Assembly: GCF_007289895.1 (NCBI RefSeq)
Contig: NZ_CP041660.1
Location: forward strand, 2,604,001 to 2,668,000
Direction of reading: 5' to 3'
Source: Catenovulum sediminis
GTDB taxonomy: Bacteria > Pseudomonadota > Gammaproteobacteria > Enterobacterales > Alteromonadaceae
DNA length: 64,000 nucleotides
The notes under the pieces: model-generated
What the model saw: the letters and a program-made list of their open reading frames with translations, nothing else
Database searches by the model: none
What the model was told of the DNA's origin: nothing
Shown: piece after piece, positions 8,826-19,000 of the stretch
Layout: each line of letters opens with the position of its first letter
Numbering within the stretch: position 1 is the stretch's first letter
Translations under genes and position numbers: made by a program

Positions 8826-10612
8826 TTATGGTGTTCTAATTTTATTAACTATATCAATGATTTTTTGTGATGGAGCAGGTGTTACGCGCGCCACTACAAA
8901 TGCCAGTGTAAAGTTAATAAAAGCGCCCACTGCACCAAAAGCTTCGGGTGATATACCCAATAACCAGTTGTCGGGTGTATTTGCCAATAAATGAGTATCT
9001 GGAATAAAAAAGAAGCCTTTATAAATAAATATGTACACTAGCGTGCTCACTAGACCGGCTAGCATACCTGCTATGGCCGCTTTTTCGTTAATGCGTTTAC
9101 TGAATATACCCATCATGAGCGCTGGGAAGATTGATGATGCGGCTAGGCCAAATGCTAGTGCGACAACCTGCGCCGCAAACCCAGGTGGATTAATACCCAA
9201 ATAACCCGCTACTAATATCGCCCCAGCCATGGCAAACCTACCTGCATTCAACTCTGTTTTTTCTGAGATGTTTGGAGTAAAGGTGCCTTTGAGTAAATCA
9301 TGCGATATAGCAGAAGAAATCGCCAGTAATAAACCCGCAGCCGTTGACAGAGCTGCCGCAATCCCGCCAGCCGCAACCAAAGCTATTACCCAGTTGGGCA
9401 ATTGCGCTATTTCTGGATTGGCCAATACCATAATGTCTCTGTCGACTGTGACCAGTTCGTTGCCTTGCCAGCCATACTCGCTTGCGGTTTGGCTAAATTC
9501 TGGATTTTTATCATTGTAATACTGAATTTTGCCATCCCCATTTCTGTCTTCAAATTCTAATAAGCCGGTGGTTTCCCATGTTTTAAACCATTCGGGTCGT
9601 TCGTTATAACTTAATGATTCAGGGGCTGAATCTCGCGCTTGTCGCGGAGCTTGTTGGGTTATTTCTGGTTGTACTGTTTTGGCTAGGTTAAATATTGCCA
9701 TTGCACCTACCGCTGGGGCGGTTGTATATAAAATTGCAATAAAGACTAAAGCCCAACCTGCACTGCTGCGCGCTTCTTTGACACCAGGTACGGTGAAAAA
9801 GCGAATGATGACATGCGGTAAACCAGCGGTTCCAATCATCAAAGATAGGGTTAATAGGAATAAATTAATGGTTGAGCCTTTTTGTTCTGTAAAAGCCGCA
9901 AAGCCCAGATCATGCAGTACAGCATCTAATTTATCCAATAAATAAGTACTTTCGCCAGCGGTTGTCGCTAACATTTCACTCCCCAAGCCCAACTGCGGAA
10001 TTGGATTGCCTGTTAGCTGAATCGAAATAAATGCAGCGGGAACAGTATAAGCAAAGATTAAAATAACATATTGCGCTATTTGCGTATACGTAATGCCTTT
10101 CATCCCCCCAGTACCGCGTAAATAAAAACAATACACATGCCAACCAACACACCCATTTCAAATTCGATTTCCAAAAAGCGGCTAAAGGCAACGCCGACGC
10201 CTTTCATTTGGCCAATGACGTAGGTAATAGAGGCGACGATTAAGCAAACAACGGCAACAATACGTGCTGCTTTAGAGCAATAACGATCGCCTATAAATTC
10301 AGGCACAGTAAACTTTCCGTGTTTTCTAAGGTAGGGTGCAAGTAACAATGCCAGTAGGACGTACCCGCCTGTCCAACCCATTAAATAAGCCGATGCATCG
10401 TAGCCGATAAACGCGATTAACCCCGCCATTGAAATAAATGATGCGGCAGACATCCAATCTGCAGCTGTTGCCATGCCATTGGCAACTGGGTGAATGCCTT
10501 TACCCGCAACATAAAACTCTCCTGTGCTGGAAGCACGGGTAACAATGGCGATGGTAATGTAAACCAGAAATGTAAATCCGACGACAAGATAAATTAGGCT
10601 TTGTAATTCCAT
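8826..10612 (-). pseudogene. Sodium:solute symporter large subunit (ActP/VC2705 type), interrupted by a -1 frameshift at a G6 tract
   Basis: Two overlapping frames together encode one transporter of the solute:sodium symporter family, about 595 residues. The first frame (10612 to 10100) covers residues 1-170, with [27 protein letters not shown], and ends YAVLGG-stop. The second frame resumes with [16 protein letters not shown] and runs to 8826. Joining them by one added base in the run of six G at 10104-10109 restores the family sequence [12 protein letters not shown] hydrophilic loop carries DRNGDGKIQ, which looks like an EF-hand calcium loop. The gene follows the DUF4212 small subunit with TAATG overlap. 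Family members carry acetate or related organic acids. Either the gene is broken, the assembly lacks a G, or ribosomes slip (see findings). Confidence 0.85.
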
Positions 10613-10893
10613 TATTCTGTATCTCCTTGTTTTTCGTCAGCTTGAAAACGGCTGTCTAATTTATTCATTTTATGCGCATAGAAAAAAATTAATGCGACAA
10701 AGGTATAAATAGAGCCTTGCTGAGCAAACCAGAAGCCAAGTTTGTAGCCCGCTAACGAAAATTGATTTAACCAATCTGCAAGTAAAATACCGAACAAGAA
10801 CGACACACAAAACCATATGCTTAAACAAAAAGCGAGCAGTTTAAGATTGGCTTGCCAATAGACGGTTTGTTTTTGCTTTGATGTTAATGCCAT
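10612..10893 (-). CDS. DUF4212 protein, putative sodium:solute symporter small subunit
   Basis: A 93-residue inner-membrane protein with two hydrophobic helices (about residues 17-45 and 55-75). The conserved start [18 protein letters not shown] and the [22 protein letters not shown] segment are typical of DUF4212. This family is found immediately upstream of VC2705-type symporters and is thought to be their small subunit. The stop codon overlaps the start of the large-subunit gene (TAATG), which implies translational coupling. It is probably the first gene of the pair; the 115-bp gap before tcdA must hold the promoter. Confidence 0.88.
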   Translation of the reverse strand: MALTSKQKQTVYWQANLKLLAFCLSIWFCVSFLFGILLADWLNQFSLAGYKLGFWFAQQGSIYTFVALIFFYAHKMNKLDSRFQADEKQGDTE

Positions 10894-11008
10894 AAGAATC
10901 CTTTTTCATTATTGTTACTGATACTTTAACACTGTGTCTAAAATATACAGTAATACAAATAATGTTAAATTCAAAGGCCAAGCTTGTTTTACTTTTTTAA
11001 GCCGTTGG

Positions 11009-11797
11009 TCATTTTGCGGGCGCGCTTATTCTGTTTATCACCAGCGAAGCTGCAAAAAAAGCGAAACTGCCTGTTACCACTGTACTGGCACCAAAACCCG
11101 TCGCACAGTCTAATTTAGCGATATCGCCCGTATCGGGTTTGGCAAGGCAAGTTTCACCATTTTCGGTTGGGTAACGTAATTGTTCGGTTGAATATATCGC
11201 TTCAATGCCGAACTTGCGTTTCGGGTTTTTAGAAAAGTTATATTCTCTGCGCAAAGTATTACGAACTTTGGCCAGTAGGGGGTCTTGAATCGTTTTTGCT
11301 AAATCTGCAATTTTGATTTGGCTCGGATCAACTTGTCCGCCAGCACCACCAACGGTGACAATACGTATTTTATTGCGTTTGCAATAGGCTATCATCGCCG
11401 CTTTGGCTTTTACACTGTCGGTTGCATCGACAACGTAATTAAAACCTGTATGAAAGTATTCACCTACATTATCGGCGGTCACAAAATCTTCAAATGGATT
11501 GATTTTGCATTCGGGGTTAATCAGCTTTACACGGCTGGCCATACTCTCTGTTTTTGACTGACCAAATTGACCAGATACTGCATGAATTTGTCTATTGGTA
11601 TTCGAAACACAAATATCGTCTAAATCAAATAATGAAAGCTGACCAATTCCAGTCCGCGCCAGCGCTTCGACAACCCAGCTGCCAACCCCACCTAAACCGA
11701 CAACTGCAACGTGCGCTTGTTTAAGTTGTTCGAGTCCTTGTTGGCCATAGATTCTTTGGCTACCACCAAAGCGGTTTTGGTAGTTATCTGTTCGCAT
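11009..11797 (-). CDS. tcdA: tRNA threonylcarbamoyladenosine dehydratase TcdA (CsdL)
   Basis: An E1-like ATP-dependent enzyme of 262 residues. It cyclises threonylcarbamoyl-adenosine 37 of ANN-decoding tRNAs to the hydantoin form ct6A. Seen: the nucleotide-binding HVAVVGLGGVGSWVVEAL, the conserved DLDDICVSNTNRQ that binds ATP-Mg in ThiF/MoeB-fold proteins, DATDSVKAK, and the C-terminal GFGASTVVTGSFAFFAAS membrane-associating helix. Length agrees with E. coli TcdA (268). It is monocistronic, with the GH16 gene 182 bp upstream in the same direction. Confidence 0.94.
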   Translation of the reverse strand: MRTDNYQNRFGGSQRIYGQQGLEQLKQAHVAVVGLGGVGSWVVEALARTGIGQLSLFDLDDICVSNTNRQIHAVSGQFGQSKTESMASRVKLINPECKINPFEDFVTADNVGEYFHTGFNYVVDATDSVKAKAAMIAYCKRNKIRIVTVGGAGGQVDPSQIKIADLAKTIQDPLLAKVRNTLRREYNFSKNPKRKFGIEAIYSTEQLRYPTENGETCLAKPDTGDIAKLDCATGFGASTVVTGSFAFFAASLVINRISAPAK

Positions 11798-11877
11798 GGG
11801 TTTATCTCAAAATAGCAAAAAACGCGCATTATACAGTAAACAGAGGATAAAATGAGAGGAATAAGAAAAAGTGTTAG

Positions 11878-11913
11878 AAAAAAGCGATATACCGATTAAA
11901 GCGTATATCGCTT
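11878..11913 (-). terminator. Rho-independent terminator downstream of the GH16 gene
   Basis: Reading the minus strand, an 11-bp stem (AAGCGATATAC with GTATATCGCTT) and a ten-base loop are followed by a run of six T. It lies about 65 bp after the GH16 stop codon. Confidence 0.75.
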
Positions 11914-11966
11914 ACTAATTCGCTTACTAATTCGCTTATCAATCAATTGTACTAAGACGTACAATT
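11911..11966. repeat. Two 12-bp direct repeats and a small hairpin after the GH16 gene
   Basis: CTTACTAATTCG occurs twice in tandem (11911-11934), followed by a degenerate third copy. Next to it, AATTGTAC at 11945-11952 can pair with GTACAATT at 11959-11966. No coding content is seen here. Confidence 0.7.
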
Positions 11967-11979
11967 AACTAATTGAGCA

Positions 11980-13872
11980 TTACCAGTTTTGCAGTGGCTG
12001 AGAATCTAATTGGTAGATGCGCACCCAGTCGTATTCTGTCACCATTGGATAGACGTTGTTTGCTTTATTGCCGCCAAAAGCATCTTGAATATTGTCATTT
12101 GGAATCCAAAAATTCATCATCAATTCTGTCAGATCATCAGGAATTGGAGTTGGATAAATTTGTGGAGAAACACAATTTGGCACGCAATCGATGTCACTTT
12201 GATCTAAGGTTTTATGTAATACGCCATCAACGTACCATTTTATCGCACTTGGAGTCCATTCTATCGCATAGACACGCCATTGATCAGCCGGAGCTATGTT
12301 TATTTTATCTTCCCATGCGCCCCAGTTTCGAGTCTCGCTCCAACTGCCAGCATTTTCGCCATAAATTAAGTTTGCTTGAAATTTATCCGGTCGACCACCT
12401 TCTAGTTCTACATCTATTTCTTCCCACTCTCTTGGCGATCCTTCATGCCTATAAGTAAATAAAGATGAGATGTAACCAGAAGCTTGCGCTCGGGCAGGTG
12501 CTTTCATTCGAGTTTCAATACGACCGTATTTAATTCGTTTTGCTGGTATCGTTCTTAATTCACCACAAGAATAATGATAATCCCCTTTCCAAGATTGATG
12601 ATCGTTTGACCAGCTTGCCGGGACAAATTCATTGCGAATGACCAGCTCGAGTTTACCATTGTTGATTTGCACGCCTTGCGGGGTAAATCGACAATCAGAT
12701 TCGGTCCCAACAGCGCCATCACCTTTCGCCCAAATTGAATTATCAAAGGTATCAAAGCGTTCATCTAACTTCAGGGTATAACCCGGATATTGGCCTGTGT
12801 ACCCTGGATAGGCGACAGGCAAGTTGCCACCTGTTGTGTCACTTTGCAAAGAAAAAGAATTGACATTGAAGCCGCCTGAAAGCTGAAGTAAACGCACGAC
12901 ATGCATGCCCGCATTCAACGTAACGCTGGTATTTGGCGAAGGCGTCCAATTTTGCCAACCACCTGTGTCGCTTATCTGGATATCAGCAGATTGAACATCT
13001 GTCGCGCCAGTAAATTCAAAGCGCATAGCGCCACCACCCATACCCGAGGCAACAATGGCTGAAATATCATAATTACCTGCTTGGCTCACATTAATCGTGT
13101 AGGTTAACCACTCTCCCGGTTCAAACCAGCCGATGTTGTAGCCTCCGGTACTGGCGAGTTCAATATCGACATCTTCATTGCGCAGTTGCCCGCCAGTGTT
13201 GCCTGCATTCAAATCATTGTAAGCAATGCCTGCGCCGCCAATATCATAAAATTCAGCTTCGATGACACCCGGTACTTGAGCTGGAGCACCGTGATATGGT
13301 GTTCCACCGCTATTTGTTAATGCAAATGAAATCGAGTCTACATTGAAGCCGCCTGAATTCTGCACCACTCTAACAATATGAGTACCTGCATTGAGGCTTA
13401 ATGAAGTTGAAGGGCTGCTTGTCCAGTTTTGCCAACTACCAGTACCAGGAAAACTAATGGTTTCACTGTTGGTATTTGTTGCACCATAAACTTCAAAACG
13501 CAATGAACCGCCATTCATTCCAGACGCAACTTTCGCATGGATGGCGTAATTTCCTGCAGTTTCAACATTGACTGTGTATTCAAGCCATTCACCGGGTTCA
13601 AACCAACCTATGTTATAGCCACCGGTTGATGCGATCTCGATATCTACATCTTCATTGCGAAATTGACCACCTGTATTGCCTGCACCTAAATCGTGATAAG
13701 CAATACCTTGGCCGCCTAAGTCGAACAGTTCTGCTTCAATTGTACCTGGGATGGCAATTGGGTTTGTTCCGTAGGGTGTATTAGCAAGAGCATTTTGGCA
13801 CAACAGTATGCCAGATGTGATAGAGATGAGTTTAACTGTGTCAGAAAATGTGTTTTTTGACCTTATAAACAT
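11980..13872 (-). CDS. Secreted GH16 endo-beta-glucanase-like hydrolase with two CBM6 domains
   Basis: A 630-residue exported glycoside hydrolase. Residues 1-30 are a signal peptide (likely cleavage after ALA30). Two CBM6-type carbohydrate-binding domains (about 34-183 and 194-342) are close copies sharing STGGYNIGWFEPGEWL. A GH16 catalytic domain spans about 355-625. The active-site motif E485-I-D487-V-E489 is the no-bulge ExDxE form of lichenase/xyloglucanase-type enzymes, not the ExDxxE of most agarases, carrageenases and laminarinases. A beta-glucan is therefore the likely target, but the substrate cannot be fixed. ATG 13872 has AAAGGA seven bases upstream. The gene is monocistronic, with a terminator after it and a LacI-type operator 69 bp before it. 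Confidence 0.9.
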   Translation of the reverse strand: MFIRSKNTFSDTVKLISITSGILLCQNALANTPYGTNPIAIPGTIEAELFDLGGQGIAYHDLGAGNTGGQFRNEDVDIEIASTGGYNIGWFEPGEWLEYTVNVETAGNYAIHAKVASGMNGGSLRFEVYGATNTNSETISFPGTGSWQNWTSSPSTSLSLNAGTHIVRVVQNSGGFNVDSISFALTNSGGTPYHGAPAQVPGVIEAEFYDIGGAGIAYNDLNAGNTGGQLRNEDVDIELASTGGYNIGWFEPGEWLTYTINVSQAGNYDISAIVASGMGGGAMRFEFTGATDVQSADIQISDTGGWQNWTPSPNTSVTLNAGMHVVRLLQLSGGFNVNSFSLQSDTTGGNLPVAYPGYTGQYPGYTLKLDERFDTFDNSIWAKGDGAVGTESDCRFTPQGVQINNGKLELVIRNEFVPASWSNDHQSWKGDYHYSCGELRTIPAKRIKYGRIETRMKAPARAQASGYISSLFTYRHEGSPREWEEIDVELEGGRPDKFQANLIYGENAGSWSETRNWGAWEDKINIAPADQWRVYAIEWTPSAIKWYVDGVLHKTLDQSDIDCVPNCVSPQIYPTPIPDDLTELMMNFWIPNDNIQDAFGGNKANNVYPMVTEYDWVRIYQLDSQPLQNW

Positions 13873-13940
13873 ATATATATCCTTTAGTATGTAAGTGGTT
13901 TTACGCTTGCTACTTTTGAGTACTCCTTAAAGTAGTTGTG

Positions 13941-13954
13941 TGTAAGCGCTTTCA
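13941..13954. promoter_or_regulatory. Candidate LacI-family operator for the GH16 gene
   Basis: TGTAAGCGCTTTCA is a near-palindrome centred on CG. It closely matches the TGAAAGCGCTTTCA form bound by LacI-family sugar regulators in gammaproteobacteria and by CcpA in Firmicutes. It lies 69 bp upstream of the GH16 start codon. No LacI-type regulator gene is in the window. Confidence 0.6.
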
Positions 13955-14085
13955 AATTTGATTGAATAAATGAGGTGTATGCAACAGACTCAACTTATTA
14001 ATCGGATAACATCATGTTATCGTATGATAATTTAAGGGGCGTAAATTTTATTGTCAATGGTTTTGTATATAAAAATTTGTTTCAC

Positions 14086-14138
14086 TAGGGCGTGTTTATC
14101 TTTGTTTATAAAAATAATACAAAGATTCACACGCCCTA
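14086..14138. repeat. 53-bp palindromic element, copy 2
   Basis: On the minus strand this sequence equals copy 1 (7105-7156) except for one additional T in the central T-run. Even the asymmetric GA/AA mismatch in the arms is preserved, so the two are copies of one element rather than chance hairpins. Here it is in non-coding DNA between the GH16 promoter region and the allophanate hydrolase gene. Confidence 0.85.
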
Positions 14139-14294
14139 GATGTTGGGGAAAGTAACTAAAGGGATTCGAGCACAAACACTGCAATTATTTTGCACTCAAC
14201 TCCATTTAGATATATTCGAGCGTAAAATTGTGTCGGTTTTCGACCTGTTTTACCGCTATTTGATAAACACTGCAGGGACAGAGTGAGTAATCTG

Positions 14295-16082
14295 TTACTG
14301 TGTAGCCATATATTTTCGCCAACTACCGAATTCACTTATATTACGGCCCTTTTGTGCAATTGCTTCAGCGATAAAGCCAGTGACTAAACGACCGTCGACG
14401 AGTTCGATTTTACCCATTCCGAGCGGTGCAGCGATTCCTAGGACAAAAGATGCAAAATGTTCCGTTGGCATTCGCCAAACTTCCACTTCAAAGCTTTGTT
14501 TTTCTTGCTCCGAGCGAATTAGAGCAGGGCGTTCGACAGGTCCTTGAACGGTATACATTTGATAGGCTTTAGCGGTTGTTGTTTTTTCAACTAATAACGC
14601 ATTCCGCTCGATAAGTTGGTGGTTGAGGGCCATACCGGATAAGTGCGCACCACATACCGCTAGATCAATAAAACCTCGATTATTAGAGGTCGACAGTGTT
14701 TTATTGGTGAGGGGCCAAGTTGTTGCGCCGAGTGGCAGTTGATTGGATTGCATGATTTTATCTGCGTATGCCAATAATTTTTGGTCTTGCAGTGCAAAAC
14801 TAAACAAGGTCACACCAAACGGCATTTTTTGCTCTGTAAAGCTGGTCGGCACGGCTATAGCAGAATAATCCAATAAATTCATAAAATTGGTGTAATAACC
14901 TAAATTTGAATTGTAACTGATAGGATTGTCCCTAATTTCTTCGCGTGTATAATGTGTCCCTGCTGTTGGTGTCACCACAAAATCAACTTGTTCTACTATT
15001 GCATCAGCTTGTTTTTTAAGGGCTTGTAGTTTATATAAAGCAGCAAAACAATCGGTTGCTTTTGCCGAATTACCTGCTTCTATAATAGTTCGCGTGACAT
15101 CAAGCATCGCTTCAGGCTTTTTCTCGATAATCTCTTGCGTTGCAAGGTATCGCTCTGCGACCCAAGGGCCTTCGTATAATAATTTAGCAGCTTGTAGCAT
15201 TGGCGAAAAGCCTAACTGTGTTTTCTTACCGCCTAACGCTTCAAGTTTTTCAATCGTTTTGTAAAATTCTGCCTGATAAATATTATCACCGAAAAAAGTT
15301 AGTTGTTCTGGCAAAGGCACGGCAAAGGTAAATTCTGCTTTGCTCAGTACTGGGCTTTTATTGGCGGGTGTATTTATCCGTGCAAAACAGTCGCTGGCAT
15401 CATATTGCGCGGCAATTTGAAAGACTGTGTTGGCATCGTTTGCGGTCAGCGCAAAAATACTAACACAATCTAAGCTTCGACAGGCTGGTACAACACCTGA
15501 AGTCGACAATAACCCTTTGCTGGGTTTTAAACCAACTAGATTATTGAAACATGCTGGTATCCGGCCGGATCCTGCTGTGTCTGTACCGAGTGCAAAACTG
15601 ACAATGCCGGTCGCAACGGCAACCGCAGAGCCTGAACTTGAGCCACCTGAGATATAGTCGGGGTTAAATGCATTTTTAGTTTCACCATAGGGCGAGCGTG
15701 TGCCAACCAATCCGGTGGCAAACTGATCTAGGTTGGTTTTACCAATAGGTATTGCACCAGCATCGATTAATTGCTCGACAACGTAGGCTGATTTTTCTGC
15801 GATATAACTATATTCAGAACAAGCAGCCGTTGTTGGCAACCCAGCTAAATCTATATTGTCTTTTATCGCAAATGGCACGCCGTACAGTGGATGGGTTTGT
15901 GGTGATTTATTTTTCAGCCCAGCCAAATACGCTGTTATCTGCGTTTCATCGAGCAGGCTTATCCAGACTGCTTTTTGCGTTTTTGCTTCTGCAGCGAGGC
16001 TTAAAATTAACGTTTCTGCAGATAAAGCACCAGTCGAATAGGCGTTATTGAGCGCTTCTATGGTTAAGTTTGTTTGTTGCAT
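14295..16082 (-). CDS. atzF: Allophanate hydrolase
   Basis: A 595-residue amidase-signature enzyme that splits allophanate into two ammonia and two carbon dioxide, the last step of the pathway. The Ser-cisSer-Lys triad is visible as K74 (PFAIKDNIDL), S148 (ISGGSSSGSAVAVATG) and S172 (GTDTAGSGRIPA). The C-terminal part (about 450-595) is the AtzF-type extra domain, with FIDLAVCGAHLSGMALN and PLGMGKIELVDGR. A GGAGG site in the end of the carboxylase gene precedes ATG 16082, and the carboxylase stop codon is one base away. It is therefore translationally coupled and is the last gene of the riboswitch-controlled operon. Confidence 0.94.
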   Translation of the reverse strand: MQQTNLTIEALNNAYSTGALSAETLILSLAAEAKTQKAVWISLLDETQITAYLAGLKNKSPQTHPLYGVPFAIKDNIDLAGLPTTAACSEYSYIAEKSAYVVEQLIDAGAIPIGKTNLDQFATGLVGTRSPYGETKNAFNPDYISGGSSSGSAVAVATGIVSFALGTDTAGSGRIPACFNNLVGLKPSKGLLSTSGVVPACRSLDCVSIFALTANDANTVFQIAAQYDASDCFARINTPANKSPVLSKAEFTFAVPLPEQLTFFGDNIYQAEFYKTIEKLEALGGKKTQLGFSPMLQAAKLLYEGPWVAERYLATQEIIEKKPEAMLDVTRTIIEAGNSAKATDCFAALYKLQALKKQADAIVEQVDFVVTPTAGTHYTREEIRDNPISYNSNLGYYTNFMNLLDYSAIAVPTSFTEQKMPFGVTLFSFALQDQKLLAYADKIMQSNQLPLGATTWPLTNKTLSTSNNRGFIDLAVCGAHLSGMALNHQLIERNALLVEKTTTAKAYQMYTVQGPVERPALIRSEQEKQSFEVEVWRMPTEHFASFVLGIAAPLGMGKIELVDGRLVTGFIAEAIAQKGRNISEFGSWRKYMATQ

Positions 16083-16083
16083 A

Positions 16084-19000
16084 TTATGCCTCCTCCAATA
16101 CCATCAGGGCTTGACCTGCATGAACTTGCTGACCTTCTTTAACTAGAATTTTGATTACTTTAGCGTTTTCAGTTGCGGCGATATCAATCTCCATCTTCAT
16201 CGATTCAAGCACAATAATTGATTCACCAGAAGAAACTTGCTGTCCGGCTTTACTGGCAACTTTCCACACACTTCCGGCCGCTGTCGCTTCCATTAAATAT
16301 TGCTTGTCGGTTAGCTCAATCTCTGCTGATTTTTGTTCAGCCTCCGCTTCATATGAATAGTTTAATTGGCCTGTTCGTTTCCATTCGGCCATTTCGTTGG
16401 CAAATGCTTGTTCTCTTTGTTGAGTGAATTTGTCTATGGCGGTTTGGTTGTCTTGCCATTGCTGAATCAGTTCGGGCATAGAAACGTTAGACGTCTCAAT
16501 TTTGGGTTGCCACTTGCCTAACGGAAAGTCTTCGCGAATTTGCATCAATTCTTCATGGCTGACCGGGTAATATTTAACTTGGTCAAAAAATCGTAATAAC
16601 CATGGTTTGTTGAAGATCTCGTTACTGCGATATCGATTCCACATTTGCACTGTCCGACCAACAAACTGATAACCTCCGGGCCCTTCCATGCCGTAAATAC
16701 ACATATACGCACCCCCTATTCCGACCGAGTTTTCTGCGGTCCAGGTACGGGCCGGATTGTACTTCGTGGTCACTAACCGATGGCATTTATCGAGTGGGGT
16801 TGCAACCGGTGCGCCGAGATAAACATCCCCTAAACCTAAAACTAAATAATGCGCGTCAAAAACAATTTTTTTAACTTGCTCAATGCTGTCCAAGCCGTTT
16901 ATCCGTTTAATAAACTCTAGGTTAGACGGACACCATGGCGCATCTTTGCGCACTGATTGCACATATTTATCGATAGCTTCTTGGCAGGCTTTGTCATCCC
17001 AGCTTAATGGCAGGTGGACGATGCGTGATTCAAAACTCAATTGACGGGTGTCACCTAAACCTAGGTCAATTTGTTTAATGACCTCAATCAGGCTTTCGAC
17101 ATCTATTAGCAGGTTTTCATAATGTACTTGTAGTGAACGAATGCCCGGCGTGATCTCTAAGATCCCATGAATATTTTTTGCTTGTAATGCCTCTAATAAT
17201 GCTTGCACGCGCGCGCGCAGTGTCAGATCTAATACAAGTTCGCCGTATTCCACTAATAAAAACTTGTCGCCCGCTTGACGAAATACTAAATCAGGCTCGC
17301 CATCATCAGTTACTAAGGTACTTAATATCGGTGTTGAGATAGCGCTGCTCTGGTAATCACAGTTTACTTTAGTCAGCGTATCTATTTGTTGATTTTGCGC
17401 AATTTCTATTTGCTTGGCGGTTGTCAGATCGACCACTTCAAATTGAAGATTATCACCTGCTTTTAATTGGCCCAGTTTCCATAAATCTGCGCTAATCACA
17501 GTAAATGGGCAAACAAAACCACCTAAACTTGGGCCATCGGGTCCCAATATAACGGGCATGTCGCCGGTAAAATCGACTGTTCCAAAAGCATACGCATTGT
17601 CATGGATATTGGAAGGGTGCAAGCCCGCTTCTCCGCCTGTTTCCCGTGCCCATTGGGGTTTCGGGCCGATTAAACGAATGCCTGTCCGACTCGAATTATA
17701 GTGAATTTTCCAAGTGTGAGATTGTATATTGGCAATGTCTTCTTCGGTAAAAAAATCGGGCGCGCCATGTGGGCCATATATCACTCTGACAGACCAGTTA
17801 TTGGTGACCGGTGCAACTATCTCTGCCGGAATCATGTCACTTGAAGTAGGTTGAGTTGGCGGTGTAATTTTTGCTAATTCTACTGTTTTGGGAGTGGCTA
17901 AAAAATCACCGATACGCAGCGCGCGACCACAATGTCCACCAAACTGACCTAAAGTAAAAGTGCTTTTACTGCCTAAATAATCCGGACATTGAATGCCACC
18001 ACTGACAGCTAAATAGGCGCGTGCACCTGCTGCATTAACTTTGCCTATTTTTAAAATTTGTCCAGCTTTGATATCGATTATCTGGTGGTTTTTTTGTGGT
18101 TTTTCGTCAAGGTGTATCTCTATTTCTGCACCTGTGACCACAAGTTGGCAATCTTGATGAAATTTTAAACTTGGTCCTTGTAAGGTTATTTCTAAACCAG
18201 CTGCATTGTCTGGATTATTTAATAATCGGTTTGCCAAGCGAAATGAATAAAAATCAAATGGGCCTGATGGTGGTACGCCTATATCCCAATAACCGACGCG
18301 GGCAGGGTAGTCTTGAATAGTGGTCATAGTGCCGGCTTTTAACACTTCAAAGCCTGCAAATTGTGCTTGGAAATCATTGAGGCTGCGGGTAAAAATTTTG
18401 CCTTGTTTAAAGCTTTCATCCGCTAAAATCTGCTGTACATAATCAATATTCGTTATCACGCCGTAGACTTTTGACGCGGTCAGGGCGCTTTGAAGCTTGT
18501 CGATTGCAGTGTCTCGGTTCTCTGCATGGACAATAACTTTTGCCAGCATAGGATCAAAAAATGGCGACACAGTTAGCCCCGCTTCAATCCAATGATCGAT
18601 TCTAGCCTCTTGTTGCGGCCATTCGACTTGAGTCAGTAAACCTGCCGAGGGTTGAAAATTTTTAGCTGGGTTTTCTGCGTATATGCGCGCTTGAATTGCG
18701 TGGCCTTGCGGTTTTAAATCCGCTAATTCAGATAAATCTAAAGGTGAACTTAATATGCTTTCACTATAGGCAACTTTAAGCATCCACTCAACCAGATCAA
18801 CCTGGTAGCACATCTCAGTAACACCATGTTCTACTTGTAAGCGAGTGTTTACTTCTAAAAAATAAAACTGGTCTTGCTGCGGGTCGTAAATAAACTCAAC
18901 GGTACCTGCATTGAGGTAGTTTATTGAGGCCATTAGATTTTTAGCGGTTGTTAACATGGCACTGCGGGTGGACGAAGGTAAGTTAGCCGCAGGTGTTTCT

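Larger units (their letters stand above)
13873..14294. other. 422-bp gene-free stretch between the GH16 gene and allophanate hydrolase
   Basis: It holds the GH16 promoter region, the LacI-type operator at 13941-13954 and the second palindromic element at 14086-14138. A poor promoter candidate on the minus strand has TTGAAA (13955-13950), an 18-base spacer and TTTAAG, so its -35 box would overlap the operator. In 14139-14294 I see no gene and no convincing terminator for the guanidine operon, only a 4-bp GTCG/CGAC stem. Confidence 0.6.

Noticed and set aside
7154-14138. A composite transposon bounded by the two inverted palindromes
   Set aside because: No transposase lies between them. The genes inside are ordinary chromosomal genes, copy 1 overlaps coding ends, and no target duplication of the whole segment is visible.
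14139-14294. A terminator or small gene after allophanate hydrolase
   Set aside because: Only a 4-bp GTCG/CGAC stem without a T-run and no supported frame were seen.
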